Assembly (NCBI GenBank): GCA_022600955.1
Contig: JAHZJK010000033.1
Span: 62,001-126,000 of the forward strand
DNA: 64,000 nt
Direction of reading: 5' to 3'
Source: Gammaproteobacteria bacterium
GTDB taxonomy: Bacteria > Pseudomonadota > Gammaproteobacteria > Steroidobacterales > Woeseiaceae
The translations under genes and the position numbers were made by a program. The notes under the pieces were generated by a model. It saw only the letters and a list, made by a program, of their open reading frames with translations, searched no databases and had not been told where the DNA came from. Positions 43,883-52,195 of the stretch are shown here, in pieces. Every line of letters begins with the position of its first letter. The first letter of the stretch is position 1.

Positions 43883-45085
43883 CTATAGTCCAAGCACGTG
43901 CTTGGCAATAATGTTTTTTTGAATCTCGTTAGAGCCGCCAAAAATCGACTGCTTGCGATTGTTGAAGTAGTTCAGTGCGGCCGTCGCCTGGTTGGTGTCG
44001 CCAACACGTTCTTCGTCCGGCAGATCAAGTACGAACTGGTCTCTCACATACGCCAGTCCATAGTAGCCAGCCGCTTCCATCTCAAGGCAGTCGATCGCTT
44101 GCAGCAACTCCGTCCCGGCAACTTTCAGTATTGACGATTCCGGACCAGGCGCCTTGCCGGCGGCCACGGATGCCAGCTTACGCAATTCGGTATATTCGAG
44201 TGCCTTCAGTTCGACTTCGGCAGCTGAGATACCGCGCATAAAGTTGCGGTCTTCGGCTAGTGGCGCGGCACCTCGAACCGATTTCTGCGCGCGCGAGCGC
44301 AGCCGCGACAGACGAAATTTGGAACGCGCAACGCCTGCGATATTTGTGCGCTCATGCTGCAACAGTACCTTGCCATAGGTCCAGCCCTTGCCTTCCTCTC
44401 CGACCAGGTTTTCTACCGGCACTTCAACATTGTCGAAGTGAATCTCGTTAACTTCGTGTTCGCCATCAAGCAGTACGATCGGTTTTATACTGACACCCGG
44501 AGTTTTCATGTCGACCAGTATGAAACTGATGCCTTCCTGGCGCCTGGCGACGTCGCTGTTAGTTCGAACAAGGCAAAAAATCCAGTCCGCAAACTGACCG
44601 AGCGTTGTCCATGTTTTGGTGCCGTTAATGACGTAATGGTCGCCGCGCAAATCGGCGCGCGTCTTCAGGGATGCGAGGTCAGACCCTGCACCGGGTTCTG
44701 AATAGCCCTGACACCACCAGACGTTGGTTTGCAGAATGTCAGGCAGAAAGCGTCGCTTCTGTTCTTCGTTGCCATAGGTGTAAATGATCGGGCCAACCAT
44801 GTTGACGCCAAACGCCAGCACCGGTGGTGCGTTGGCGCGCGCACGCTCTTCGGCAAATATGTATTTCTGAACGGGACTCCAGCCCGTGCCGCCGTATTCC
44901 ACTGGCCAGTTTTCTGCCAGCCAGCCCTTCTCATTGACTGCCTTGTGCCAGCGGATGAGGTCCTCGGGTTGCAGCGGAACACCTTCATTCTGCATGCGCA
45001 GGATATCCTGAGGAAACTCATTCTCGAAGTAGTCGCGGACTTCTTTGCGAAACGCGACTTCTTCGGCGGAAAAGGTGACATTCAT
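43883..45085 (-). CDS. Acyl-CoA dehydrogenase, large-subunit type (PimC-like)
   Basis: A 400-residue acyl-CoA dehydrogenase starting MNVTFSAEEVAFRKEVRDYFENEFP. It carries WWCQGYSEPGAGSDLASLKTRA (FAD/substrate signature 1), YVINGTKTWTTLGQFADW and the C-terminal FGGSNEIQKNIIAKHVLGL. Pairing with the smaller gene 10 bp downstream resembles pimeloyl-CoA dehydrogenase PimC/PimD and the FadE heteromers of sterol breakdown. Electrons would pass through ETF to the ETF-QO encoded at 58.9 kb. It is divergent from moaA across 99 bp. Confidence 0.92.
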   Translation of the reverse strand: MNVTFSAEEVAFRKEVRDYFENEFPQDILRMQNEGVPLQPEDLIRWHKAVNEKGWLAENWPVEYGGTGWSPVQKYIFAEERARANAPPVLAFGVNMVGPIIYTYGNEEQKRRFLPDILQTNVWWCQGYSEPGAGSDLASLKTRADLRGDHYVINGTKTWTTLGQFADWIFCLVRTNSDVARRQEGISFILVDMKTPGVSIKPIVLLDGEHEVNEIHFDNVEVPVENLVGEEGKGWTYGKVLLQHERTNIAGVARSKFRLSRLRSRAQKSVRGAAPLAEDRNFMRGISAAEVELKALEYTELRKLASVAAGKAPGPESSILKVAGTELLQAIDCLEMEAAGYYGLAYVRDQFVLDLPDEERVGDTNQATAALNYFNNRKQSIFGGSNEIQKNIIAKHVLGL

Positions 45086-45172
45086 AGCAATACCCGGTCG
45101 CTCAAATTGCGCCGAAGCATAGCAAAGATGGTGTTTCGCAGGTCAAAACTACCGTTAATCCGGTACTTGCTG

Positions 45173-45178
45173 CAAAAT
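45173..45178 (+). promoter_or_regulatory. Possible -10 element of moaA
   Basis: CAAAAT ends 6 bases before ATG 45185, leaving no room for a leader, and no Shine-Dalgarno sequence is present. This would fit a leaderless moaA mRNA, as proposed for ribA. There is no good -35 element, so confidence is low. Confidence 0.22.
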
Positions 45179-45184
45179 GCGACT

Positions 45185-46234
45185 ATGAGCTCAGAATCAC
45201 TATCCACCCGGGCGTCCAGCAGCACTGCTGACGCGCTCGGACGACCGTTGCACGATCTGCGCATCTCGTTGCTCGATCAGTGTAATTTTCGTTGTCCCTA
45301 CTGTATGCCGGAGGCGACGTTTAACTCAGATTATGAGTTTCTGAAGCGACAACAAAGACTTAGTCACGACGAGATTTTTCGGATTGCCGCCGCTGCGACG
45401 ACTCTCGGTGTCAGCAAGCTACGCCTGACCGGTGGGGAGCCTTTGCTTGACAAAAATATCACGGGCTTGATCGAGAGGCTGGCGGCGCTGCCGGGAGTTG
45501 CGGACCTTGCCCTGACGACCAACGGCATGTTGCTCGAGCCAGTTGCGCAAAATCTGGCCGATGCCGGTTTGCACAGAGTGACCATCAGCCTGGACAGCGT
45601 TTCGACAGAAGTTTTCGCGAGCATGAGCGGTGCTCGTGGCGATCTGGATCGCGTACTCGCCGGCCTGGAAGCTGCAGCCAGCGCGGGCCTGGGGCCCATA
45701 AAGATCAACGCAGTAGTACAAAAAGGCGTCAACGACGATGGTGTACTCGACCTGTTGCAGCACTTTCGAGGCAGCGGCCACATCGTCCGACTGATTGAAT
45801 TCATGGATGTCGGCAACCGTAATGGCTGGCGAATGGACCAGGTTGTTCCGTCCAGGGTGTTGCTGGAGCAGGTCGAGTCGCGCTGGCCTGTGCGACCGGT
45901 TGGCAAGAACTATCCAGGCGAAGTTGCTCGCCGCTACGAATATATTGACGGTGCCGGCGAAATAGGATTCATTTCCTCGGTGACCGAACCGTTCTGTGGT
46001 GATTGCAGTCGTGCTCGATTATCGGCGGACGGCAAGTTGTATACTTGCCTGTTCGCGAACAAGGGCACCGATCTTCGTGAGTCGTTGCGCAGCGGTGCAG
46101 ATGACCAGGAGATCACGGATATTCTTTCGAGCATCTGGCTGCAGCGAGCAGACCGGTATAGTGAATTGCGGCGGCCGGATCTTGCAGAGCATCACGTCCT
46201 GAAGAAAGTTGAAATGTACAGAATTGGTGGATGA
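45185..46234 (+). CDS. moaA: GTP 3',8-cyclase MoaA
   Basis: A radical SAM enzyme of 349 residues that with MoaC converts GTP to cyclic pyranopterin monophosphate. The N-terminal cluster is CNFRCPYC; the C-terminal cluster is in FCGDCSRARLSADGKLYTCLF. It ends in the conserved GG dipeptide (MYRIGG), which is needed for activity. The frame is open far upstream, but homology and the ATG at 45185 fix the start. It heads a tight moaA-moaC-mobA-moaD-moaE run, with 1 bp to moaC. Confidence 0.97.
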   Translation: MSSESLSTRASSSTADALGRPLHDLRISLLDQCNFRCPYCMPEATFNSDYEFLKRQQRLSHDEIFRIAAAATTLGVSKLRLTGGEPLLDKNITGLIERLAALPGVADLALTTNGMLLEPVAQNLADAGLHRVTISLDSVSTEVFASMSGARGDLDRVLAGLEAAASAGLGPIKINAVVQKGVNDDGVLDLLQHFRGSGHIVRLIEFMDVGNRNGWRMDQVVPSRVLLEQVESRWPVRPVGKNYPGEVARRYEYIDGAGEIGFISSVTEPFCGDCSRARLSADGKLYTCLFANKGTDLRESLRSGADDQEITDILSSIWLQRADRYSELRRPDLAEHHVLKKVEMYRIGG

Positions 46235-46235
46235 C

Positions 46236-46712
46236 ATGAGCAAACTCAGTCACATAGACAGTGCTAACAGACCAACGATGGTTGATGTCAGTGAAAAGTC
46301 AGCAACCCTGCGTTTAGCGCATGCCCGCGCATGCGTCGAGTTGCCGGACGCTGTGCTCGCCGAGGTCAGTGGCGATGAAATAGCGACCAGGAAAGGTCCG
46401 GTGTTTTCGACGGCGATCATTGCGGGTGTCATGGCAGCAAAAAGAACGCACGAGTTAATCCCGTTTTGTCACCCGCTTGGATTAACAAGTTGCAAGATCG
46501 CCATCGAGGTTCAGGACAATCTCGCGGTCGTCGACTGTCGCTGCAAAGTCGAACACAAGACCGGTGTTGAGATGGAAGCACTGACCGGGGCCAGCGTCGC
46601 CGCACTGACGATTTATGACATGCTAAAGGCTGTGTCTCATGACATCGTTATTCGCGACACCCGGTTGATAGCGAAGTCGGGTGGCAAAGAAGATTTCTCC
46701 CGTGACGCGTAG
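46236..46712 (+). CDS. moaC: Cyclic pyranopterin monophosphate synthase MoaC
   Basis: The 158-residue partner of MoaA. Conserved segments are MVDVSEKSATLRLAHA, KGPVFSTAIIAGVMAAKRTHELIPFCHPL and KTGVEMEALTGASVAALTIYDMLKA, including the active-site Lys, His and Asp residues. ATG 46236 follows the moaA stop by one base. Its 3' end overlaps the start of mobA. Confidence 0.97.
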   Translation: MSKLSHIDSANRPTMVDVSEKSATLRLAHARACVELPDAVLAEVSGDEIATRKGPVFSTAIIAGVMAAKRTHELIPFCHPLGLTSCKIAIEVQDNLAVVDCRCKVEHKTGVEMEALTGASVAALTIYDMLKAVSHDIVIRDTRLIAKSGGKEDFSRDA

Positions 46713-47289
46713 ACCTGTTTACGGCCTTGTGCTGGCCGGCGGACAGAGTCGCCGCATGGGGCGCGACAAAGCGTTACTTGAACGTAACGGGCAGACCCAG
46801 CTCGGCTATCTCATGCAAGTTTTGCGTCGCTCGTTGCAAAACGTATTCGTTTCCACACGCAGTGACCAGCAAGACGATACTGAACGCAGTCGCTACCCGC
46901 AGATTATCGATCGTTACGACGATATGGGGCCACTGGCCGGGATTCTGTCCGCACTCGAAGCGCATCCCGACGCAGACTGGCTGGTCGTTGCCTGTGATTT
47001 GCCGAATATTGAACAGGCCACCATAGAGAGTCTGTTGGAGCAACACGACGAACAATACCCGTTCACGGCCTATGTCAGTAGTCATGACGGTCTGCCGGAA
47101 CCATTGTGTGCCGTTTATCATCATGCAGCTGCTGACATTATCAGAGCGTTTTCCCGCGATGGCATCAACTGCCCACGCAAGATAATGATTCGTTCGAATA
47201 CGCAGCTGCTGCAGCAGCCAGACCCGCGTTCGCTCGATAACGTGAACACACCGGATGATTTGCGCGACAGTATTCTGGAAGCCAGCTGA
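46702..47289 (+). CDS. mobA: Molybdenum cofactor guanylyltransferase MobA
   Basis: It attaches GMP to molybdopterin to make the bis-MGD cofactor used by DMSO-reductase family enzymes such as nitrate reductase. The nucleotide-binding motif is LAGGQSRRMGRDKALL, and VACDLPNIEQATI follows. The frame allows GTG 46681 or GTG 46702; I chose 46702 because homology starts at RRPVYGLVLAGG and it gives the smaller overlap with moaC (11 bp). Its stop overlaps the ATG of moaD. No molybdoenzyme gene is in the window. Confidence 0.93.
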   Translation: MTRRPVYGLVLAGGQSRRMGRDKALLERNGQTQLGYLMQVLRRSLQNVFVSTRSDQQDDTERSRYPQIIDRYDDMGPLAGILSALEAHPDADWLVVACDLPNIEQATIESLLEQHDEQYPFTAYVSSHDGLPEPLCAVYHHAAADIIRAFSRDGINCPRKIMIRSNTQLLQQPDPRSLDNVNTPDDLRDSILEAS

Positions 47290-47531
47290 TGAAAAGTATT
47301 ACCGTTCGTTACTTTGCGCTGTTTCGTGAAAACGCTGGGGTGAGCGAAGAATCACTCCAGCTCGACGTCGAGACCGCGCTGGATGTGTTTGAACAAACAC
47401 GTGACCGGCACGGTTCGAATGAGCCGCTTGGTCACTGCAAAGTGGCTGTCAATGATGAGATGGCTGACTGGTCGACGAAAGTCGCTGATGGCGACAGCGT
47501 TCTATTGTTTCCACCGGTTGCCGGAGGCTGA
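47289..47531 (+). CDS. moaD: Molybdopterin synthase small subunit MoaD
   Basis: An 80-residue ubiquitin-fold sulfur carrier. It begins KSITVRYFALFRENAGVSEE and ends LLFPPVAGG, with the Gly-Gly that becomes the thiocarboxylate. The ATG overlaps the last base of the mobA stop, and moaE follows after 1 bp. The codons for the final Ala-Gly-Gly also provide GGAGG, which serves as the ribosome site for moaE. Confidence 0.97.
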   Translation: MKSITVRYFALFRENAGVSEESLQLDVETALDVFEQTRDRHGSNEPLGHCKVAVNDEMADWSTKVADGDSVLLFPPVAGG

Positions 47532-47532
47532 C

Positions 47533-47982
47533 GTGTTTGCAATCTCAGAAGACAGTATCGATACATCCGAATGCCGTCGCATGATGTCCGATCATGCCGC
47601 AGGTGGTTTTTGCGTGTTTGAAGGATGGGTACGTAACGTTAATGAAGGTCGCACCGTGGATCGGCTGGAGTACGAAGCGTATGAACCACTGGCGGTCAAA
47701 GAGGGTGAGAAAGTTCTTGCTGAAGCCCGGCAGCGTTTTCCGCATCTCAAGGCGACTTGCGTACATCGTACTGGGCTTCTTGATCTGGGCGACTGCGCGG
47801 TTTGGGTCGGTGTCGCAGCACCACATCGCGACGAGGCGTTCAGGGCGTGCCGCTACATTATCGATGAGATAAAAATTCGCTTGCCGATCTGGAAAAAGGA
47901 ACACTACACCGGCGGTGACTCTGACTGGGTCAATTGCGAACGGTGTGCTACGGTTGGTCGTCACACTGGTGCGGGAAACTGA
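47533..47982 (+). CDS. moaE: Molybdopterin synthase large subunit MoaE
   Basis: The 149-residue catalytic subunit that converts cPMP to molybdopterin with MoaD. GGFCVFEGWVRNVNEGRTV, LEYEAYEPLA, VHRTGLLDLGD and the Lys-containing IDEIKIRLPIWKKEHY match the family. I set the start at GTG 47533, one base after the moaD stop, served by GGAGG within moaD; an upstream open frame lies entirely inside moaD. The following MaoC gene begins about 1 bp later. Confidence 0.95.
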   Translation: MFAISEDSIDTSECRRMMSDHAAGGFCVFEGWVRNVNEGRTVDRLEYEAYEPLAVKEGEKVLAEARQRFPHLKATCVHRTGLLDLGDCAVWVGVAAPHRDEAFRACRYIIDEIKIRLPIWKKEHYTGGDSDWVNCERCATVGRHTGAGN

Positions 47983-47983
47983 T

Positions 47984-48445
47984 TTGCTCGTCATACGTTC
48001 AATTGAAGATGCCAAGGCACTCGAGGGTACGGAAGTTGGTCTCTCTGATTGGGCGGTAATTGATCAACACCGTGTTGACCAGTTTGCCGAAGCGACTGCT
48101 GACCATCAGTGGATTCACGTCGATACAGAGCGTGCGAAGCGCGAGATGCCTGACGGGAAAACCATCGCTCATGGCTACCTGACACTGGCGCTAATTCCTG
48201 CCTTGACCGGCAAATTTGTCGAATTCGAAAACCTTGCGCGTGCAATCAATTTCGGTCTCAACAAAGTCCGCTTCTATGCACCTGTCCCGGTAGGTTCTCG
48301 GTTACGCGGTCGAGCTACAGTGCTGCAGGCACGCAAGCGGGCAGGTGCTTTGTTGCTCACGTCCGAAGTACGTATTGAGGTTGAAGGCCACAAGAAACCA
48401 GCCTGCGTTGCAGAGACTCTGGGAATGTATTTCTTCGACGAGTAG
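47984..48445 (+). CDS. MaoC-like hotdog dehydratase
   Basis: A 153-residue (R)-specific enoyl-CoA hydratase-type protein with a single hotdog domain. The catalytic Asp and His are in FAEATADHQWIHVDTERA, and GKTIAHGYLTLALIP follows. TTG 47984 abuts the moaE stop; GTG 47969 is an alternative. It is probably co-transcribed with the moa genes although it belongs to acyl-CoA metabolism. Substrate is unknown; nearby acyl-CoA dehydrogenases and thioesterase suggest a fatty acyl or branched enoyl-CoA. Confidence 0.88.
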   Translation: MLVIRSIEDAKALEGTEVGLSDWAVIDQHRVDQFAEATADHQWIHVDTERAKREMPDGKTIAHGYLTLALIPALTGKFVEFENLARAINFGLNKVRFYAPVPVGSRLRGRATVLQARKRAGALLLTSEVRIEVEGHKKPACVAETLGMYFFDE

Positions 48446-48533
48446 CGAACCAGGCGGCGTGCGTGACCTTTCTGTAGCGAAGGCCGTCTAGAAGACGGTA
48501 AATCGATCAAAAACTCTAATTCAGGGGATTCTA

Positions 48534-48716
48534 ATGGGTGACCTAGGCATATTCGGTATTCTTCACCTCGCAGCGCTCGTTTATGCGGCACTGCAGATAT
48601 TCGGCAGCTCGGCTGATACAGCCAAGAAGATTATATGGGTGCTCATCGTCGCCCTGCTGCCGGTTGCGGGGTTGATCGTGTGGTTCTTTATCGGACCGGG
48701 AACGCCGAAAAAATAG
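48534..48716 (+). CDS. Small membrane protein with PLDc_N-type domain
   Basis: A 60-residue protein with two membrane segments (LHLAALVYAALQIF and IIWVLIVALLPVAGLIVWFFIG) joined by SSADTAKK. This is the small domain that normally precedes phospholipase D/cardiolipin synthase catalytic domains, here free-standing. GGGG lies 10 bases upstream of the ATG. It abuts the convergent nitrilase gene with no gap. Function unknown; such free domains may act in membrane regulation. Confidence 0.8.
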   Translation: MGDLGIFGILHLAALVYAALQIFGSSADTAKKIIWVLIVALLPVAGLIVWFFIGPGTPKK

Positions 48717-49673
48717 TTATTCGTCGGAAAACTCGGCGGTCGCCTGTCGCTTCCGATTGACGACGAGTGTGGTGACGTCCGGCCTGGAATAGTGCCCGGC
48801 CACGTCGAGACTGTGTCGTTCTTCCAGTACCTGCTGGTGGTCGATTTCGACAACGTAGAGCATTTCTTCGCCGGACTGCGGCTCCAACAGCCACTCGCCG
48901 TTCGGTGCGGCTACGCACGAGCCACCGTTGGCCATAACGTCGTCGGCGGTGTCTCTTAACAGTTTCGCTTCGGGCAATTCACCCGAAATGTCGTCCTTGC
49001 GCATTAGCCCGCCGACCGAGACAACAAACGAGCGGCTTTCACGAGCGATGAAGCGTGTGATTTCTTCGGTATTGCGTACATTTCCGGGCCATATCGCGAC
49101 GTGCAGGTCTTCACCCTGCGCATACAGCGATGCGCGTGCCAGTGGCAGCCAGTTCTCCCAGCAATTCAGACCGCCCGCGGTAAATGGACCGAGCTTGTGT
49201 GTCCGCAATCCATTGCCATCGCCAATCGCCCAGACGAGACGCTCTTCGTAGGTCGGCATCAATTTGCGGTGCACCGAGCCGACGCAACCGTCGGCATCAA
49301 TGTATACCATCGAGCAATACAAACTGTGGCCGCCGCGATTGCTGGCGCGTTCCATTACGCCCAGATAAATCGCGATATTATTGGATCTGGCGGCGGCGCA
49401 AATCTTATCCAGATCGCCGGCTTCGATGTCTACCGCCTGAGATACATAGTGCGCATACAGTCGTTTTTGCAGCCTGGATTCGAAGCGGGCGCCATCTGTC
49501 CGCTCTACCCAGAACGGGTAGCCCGGCAACAACGCTTCGCCGAATGCGACCAGGCGGCAGCCCTCGGCGGAGGCTTTCTCTATCCACTTAATGAGCTTCT
49601 CAACAGTCGCTGAGCGGTTTAGCCAGACGGGTGCGATCTGGGCGAGGGCAACGGATATTCTGGTGTCTGACAT
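48717..49673 (-). CDS. Nitrilase
   Basis: A carbon-nitrogen hydrolase of 318 residues in the true nitrilase branch. The catalytic Glu is in FGEALLPGYPFW, Lys in HRKLMPTYEERLVWAIGDG, and the nucleophile Cys in LNCWENWLPLARASLY; the C-terminal GHYSRPDV is also typical. It converts nitriles to carboxylic acids and ammonia. ATG 49673 is chosen over one six codons upstream because homology starts at RISVALAQIAPVW. Divergent from the SDR gene. Confidence 0.92.
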   Translation of the reverse strand: MSDTRISVALAQIAPVWLNRSATVEKLIKWIEKASAEGCRLVAFGEALLPGYPFWVERTDGARFESRLQKRLYAHYVSQAVDIEAGDLDKICAAARSNNIAIYLGVMERASNRGGHSLYCSMVYIDADGCVGSVHRKLMPTYEERLVWAIGDGNGLRTHKLGPFTAGGLNCWENWLPLARASLYAQGEDLHVAIWPGNVRNTEEITRFIARESRSFVVSVGGLMRKDDISGELPEAKLLRDTADDVMANGGSCVAAPNGEWLLEPQSGEEMLYVVEIDHQQVLEERHSLDVAGHYSRPDVTTLVVNRKRQATAEFSDE

Positions 49674-49787
49674 GCGCATTGAGCATAGCATGGTTTTGTG
49701 TGCCTCCCGCAGCTGGTAAGCTTCCGCAAGGCTGTTGCTTAGGCAGCCGACATGTCCAAGAAAAACTCAAAATTGCGAAGGAAAAAC

Positions 49788-50537
49788 ATGGCTGACCCCA
49801 AGCGCCTGTACGGACTAAATGCGCTAGTACTTAATGCGGGAAGTGGTATAGGAGAAGCGATTGCGCGGACCTTGCTTAAACATGGCGCAACGGTACTTGC
49901 AGTCGATTCAACCAATAGCGGCGTCGAGCGCCATTTCTCCGCGGTTCGCGGCATTACCGGATTGCCCGCGAACCTGACGGACGTTGATTCGATGCCATCC
50001 CTGGTTCAGGAGGCCGTCAATTCGCTGGGTGGAATCGATATTCTGGTCAACGAGTTTCCGTTGTCTTATGAGGCTCCGCTGAATGACAAAGATGACAAAC
50101 TCGATCGCCTGGTGAAGTCGCGCGCGGCTTTGACGCTGGCAATGTGCCGCGCGGCCATGCCACACCTGAAGAAAAGTCCGTCCGGGCGAATAATCAATAT
50201 GGGTTTTGTACGCAGCGCGTTTGGGCCCAGGGCAAACGAGGCGTGCAGACACGCCGAACAGGATCTTGCGAACCTCACACGTGCGCTGGCAGTCGAGATC
50301 GGTGAGTTTGGAATTACCGCCAACTACATTCAACCAGGCGGCGTAATGACACCGGACAGTCGTGACACATTTCGTCGCGAACCGTCACTGCGTGATCATT
50401 GCATCAAGGCCTCAGCAGCGCGCCGCCTTGGCGAGCCGGTCGACGTCGCGAAGGTCGCGCTGTTCCTAGCAAGCGATGACGCTGCGTTTGTCAGCGGAAC
50501 AGGAATCTCTGTGGACGGTGGCCGTACCGGCGCCTGA
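49788..50537 (+). CDS. Short-chain dehydrogenase homologue lacking the catalytic residues
   Basis: A 249-residue Rossmann-fold SDR-like protein. The nucleotide loop reads VLNAGSGIGEAIA, with the first Gly changed to Asn. Alignment backward from LTRALAVE places Cys153 where the catalytic Tyr should be and Glu157 where Lys should be (ACRHAEQDLANLTRALA), and the usual Ser site is Gly-Phe (INMGFVRSAF). The rest of the fold, including GITANYIQPGGV and FVSGTGISVDGG, is intact, so this is not a decayed gene. AAGGA precedes ATG 49788; ATG 49752 is weaker. It is 2 bp ahead of tesB, suggesting a role in acyl-CoA handling or as a regulatory subunit. Confidence 0.85.
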   Translation: MADPKRLYGLNALVLNAGSGIGEAIARTLLKHGATVLAVDSTNSGVERHFSAVRGITGLPANLTDVDSMPSLVQEAVNSLGGIDILVNEFPLSYEAPLNDKDDKLDRLVKSRAALTLAMCRAAMPHLKKSPSGRIINMGFVRSAFGPRANEACRHAEQDLANLTRALAVEIGEFGITANYIQPGGVMTPDSRDTFRREPSLRDHCIKASAARRLGEPVDVAKVALFLASDDAAFVSGTGISVDGGRTGA

Positions 50538-50539
50538 TC

Positions 50540-51439
50540 ATGCACCCAGTATTGCAAGACTTGATTGGTCTGCTTGGCCTCGAACGCATCGAAGACAATA
50601 TTTTTCGCGGCGACAGCCGGGATATTGGCAGTCCGCAGGTATTTGGCGGGCAGGTCGTCGGACAGGCGCTATCCGCCGCACAACGCACTGTGGACAGACG
50701 CGTCGCGCATTCACTGCATGCCTATTTTTTGCGTCGCGGAGATGTGCACGCGCCGATCATTTATGAGGTTGACCGGGCGCGAGACGGCGGCAGTTTCTCC
50801 AATCGTCGTGTTGTCGCAATTCAGCATGGGCGGCCGATTCTCAATATGGCAGCTTCGTTCCAAAACCCGGAGCAGGGGCTCGAACACCAGTTTCAAAAGC
50901 CGGATGTTCCTGGACCTGATGGCCTCAAGGACCTGACCGACGTTGCCAAGGACATGCTCGAACACATTCCATCCAAGATGCGCCGCTTTCTGACGCACAA
51001 GCGACCGTTCGAGTTTCGTCACGTTGAACCCGTCAGCTTCACCAAGGCCGAAAAGCTTCCCCCACAAAAGCATGTGTGGATTCGAGCCGTCGACAAGTTA
51101 CCGGATGATCCGGTGTTGCATCAGAATCTCCTGACCTACGTTTCTGACTACGAGTTGGTTGGTACATCGACACTGCCACACGGATTGTCATTTAATCGCG
51201 GCAACGTGATCATGGCGAGTCTTGATCACACGCTCTGGTTCCACCATGAAATCCGCATGGATGAATGGCTGTTGTATGCGATGGATAGCCCGAGTTCGTC
51301 CGCGGCGCGCGGCTTTGCCCGTGGACAGTTCTTCACTGAGGACGGGCGCCTGGTCGCGTCTACCGCGCAGGAAGGTCTGATGAGGGTGATCGATCCCGAC
51401 AGAGTCCGGGCGCAATCCAGGCCCGGGTCGCAGCAGTAG
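50540..51439 (+). CDS. tesB: Acyl-CoA thioesterase II
   Basis: A double-hotdog thioesterase of 299 residues (E. coli TesB 286) that hydrolyses medium- and long-chain acyl-CoA. Family segments are VFGGQVVGQALSAAQRTV, HSLHAYFLRRGD, DGGSFSNRRVVAIQ, and in the second domain SLDHTLWFHHEIRMDEWLLY and GRLVASTAQEGLMR; the Asp, Thr/Ser and Gln of the catalytic set are present. The ATG lies 2 bp after the SDR homologue's stop. Its stop touches that of convergent gpmA. Confidence 0.95.
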   Translation: MHPVLQDLIGLLGLERIEDNIFRGDSRDIGSPQVFGGQVVGQALSAAQRTVDRRVAHSLHAYFLRRGDVHAPIIYEVDRARDGGSFSNRRVVAIQHGRPILNMAASFQNPEQGLEHQFQKPDVPGPDGLKDLTDVAKDMLEHIPSKMRRFLTHKRPFEFRHVEPVSFTKAEKLPPQKHVWIRAVDKLPDDPVLHQNLLTYVSDYELVGTSTLPHGLSFNRGNVIMASLDHTLWFHHEIRMDEWLLYAMDSPSSSAARGFARGQFFTEDGRLVASTAQEGLMRVIDPDRVRAQSRPGSQQ

Positions 51440-52183
51440 CTAGCCGGATTTACCCTGCGCCGCGACCGCAGCGGCAGCCTTGGCGATTTCGTCAGCGTTG
51501 CCAAGAAACTCGCTCGACAAGGGCTTCAGATCATCGTCCAGCTCATACGCGAGCGGCACACCTGTCGGAATATTGAAGCCGGTAATTTCTTCGTCCGACA
51601 CGTCGTCGAGCATTTTCACCAGTGCGCGCAAACTGTTGCCGTGTGCCGCGATCAGCACGTTCTTGCCCGCTCTCAGATCGGGGGCGATGACGTCGTTCCA
51701 GCAGGGCAGTACGCGCTCAAGTGTTAATTTCAGCGATTCGGAGCCCGGCAGGCCCTCGATCCCTGCATAGCGCGGGTCATAGCTTGGGTGGCGGTCATCG
51801 TCGTCTTCAAGTTCGGGTGGCGGAATATCGTAACTCCGACGCCAGATATGGACTTGCTCATCGCCATACTTCGCGGCTGTTTCGGCTTTGTTGAGCCCCT
51901 GCAAACCACCGTAGTGGCGTTCATTGAGTCGCCAGTCGCGTACGACAGGAATCCACATCTGATCCATCTGATCCATGACGTGCCACAACGTACGGATTGC
52001 GCGCTTCAGGACCGATGTATAGGCAATGTCGAACTCATAGCCGAGTTCACTCAGCAAACGGCCCGCGGCTACCGCTTCCTCGTTGCCTTTGACGGTCAGG
52101 TCGACGTCATGCCAGCCTGTAAACAGGTTCTTAAGATTCCAGTCACTTTGTCCGTGACGACACAAAACAAGTTTGCCAGCCAT
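51440..52183 (-). CDS. gpmA: 2,3-bisphosphoglycerate-dependent phosphoglycerate mutase
   Basis: A glycolytic histidine-phosphatase-fold enzyme of 247 residues. The phosphorylated His is in [41 protein letters not shown] and the second His in [12 protein letters not shown] are conserved. It is 12 bp downstream of the NAD-glutamate dehydrogenase gene and may share its transcript. Confidence 0.97.
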   Translation of the reverse strand: MAGKLVLCRHGQSDWNLKNLFTGWHDVDLTVKGNEEAVAAGRLLSELGYEFDIAYTSVLKRAIRTLWHVMDQMDQMWIPVVRDWRLNERHYGGLQGLNKAETAAKYGDEQVHIWRRSYDIPPPELEDDDDRHPSYDPRYAGIEGLPGSESLKLTLERVLPCWNDVIAPDLRAGKNVLIAAHGNSLRALVKMLDDVSDEEITGFNIPTGVPLAYELDDDLKPLSSEFLGNADEIAKAAAAVAAQGKSG

Positions 52184-52195
52184 TCTAACTCCGCA

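Noticed and set aside
48484-48498. Hairpin CCGTCT-AGA-AGACGG after the MaoC gene, considered as a terminator of the moa operon
   Set aside because: The stem is only 6 bp and no T-tract follows on either strand.
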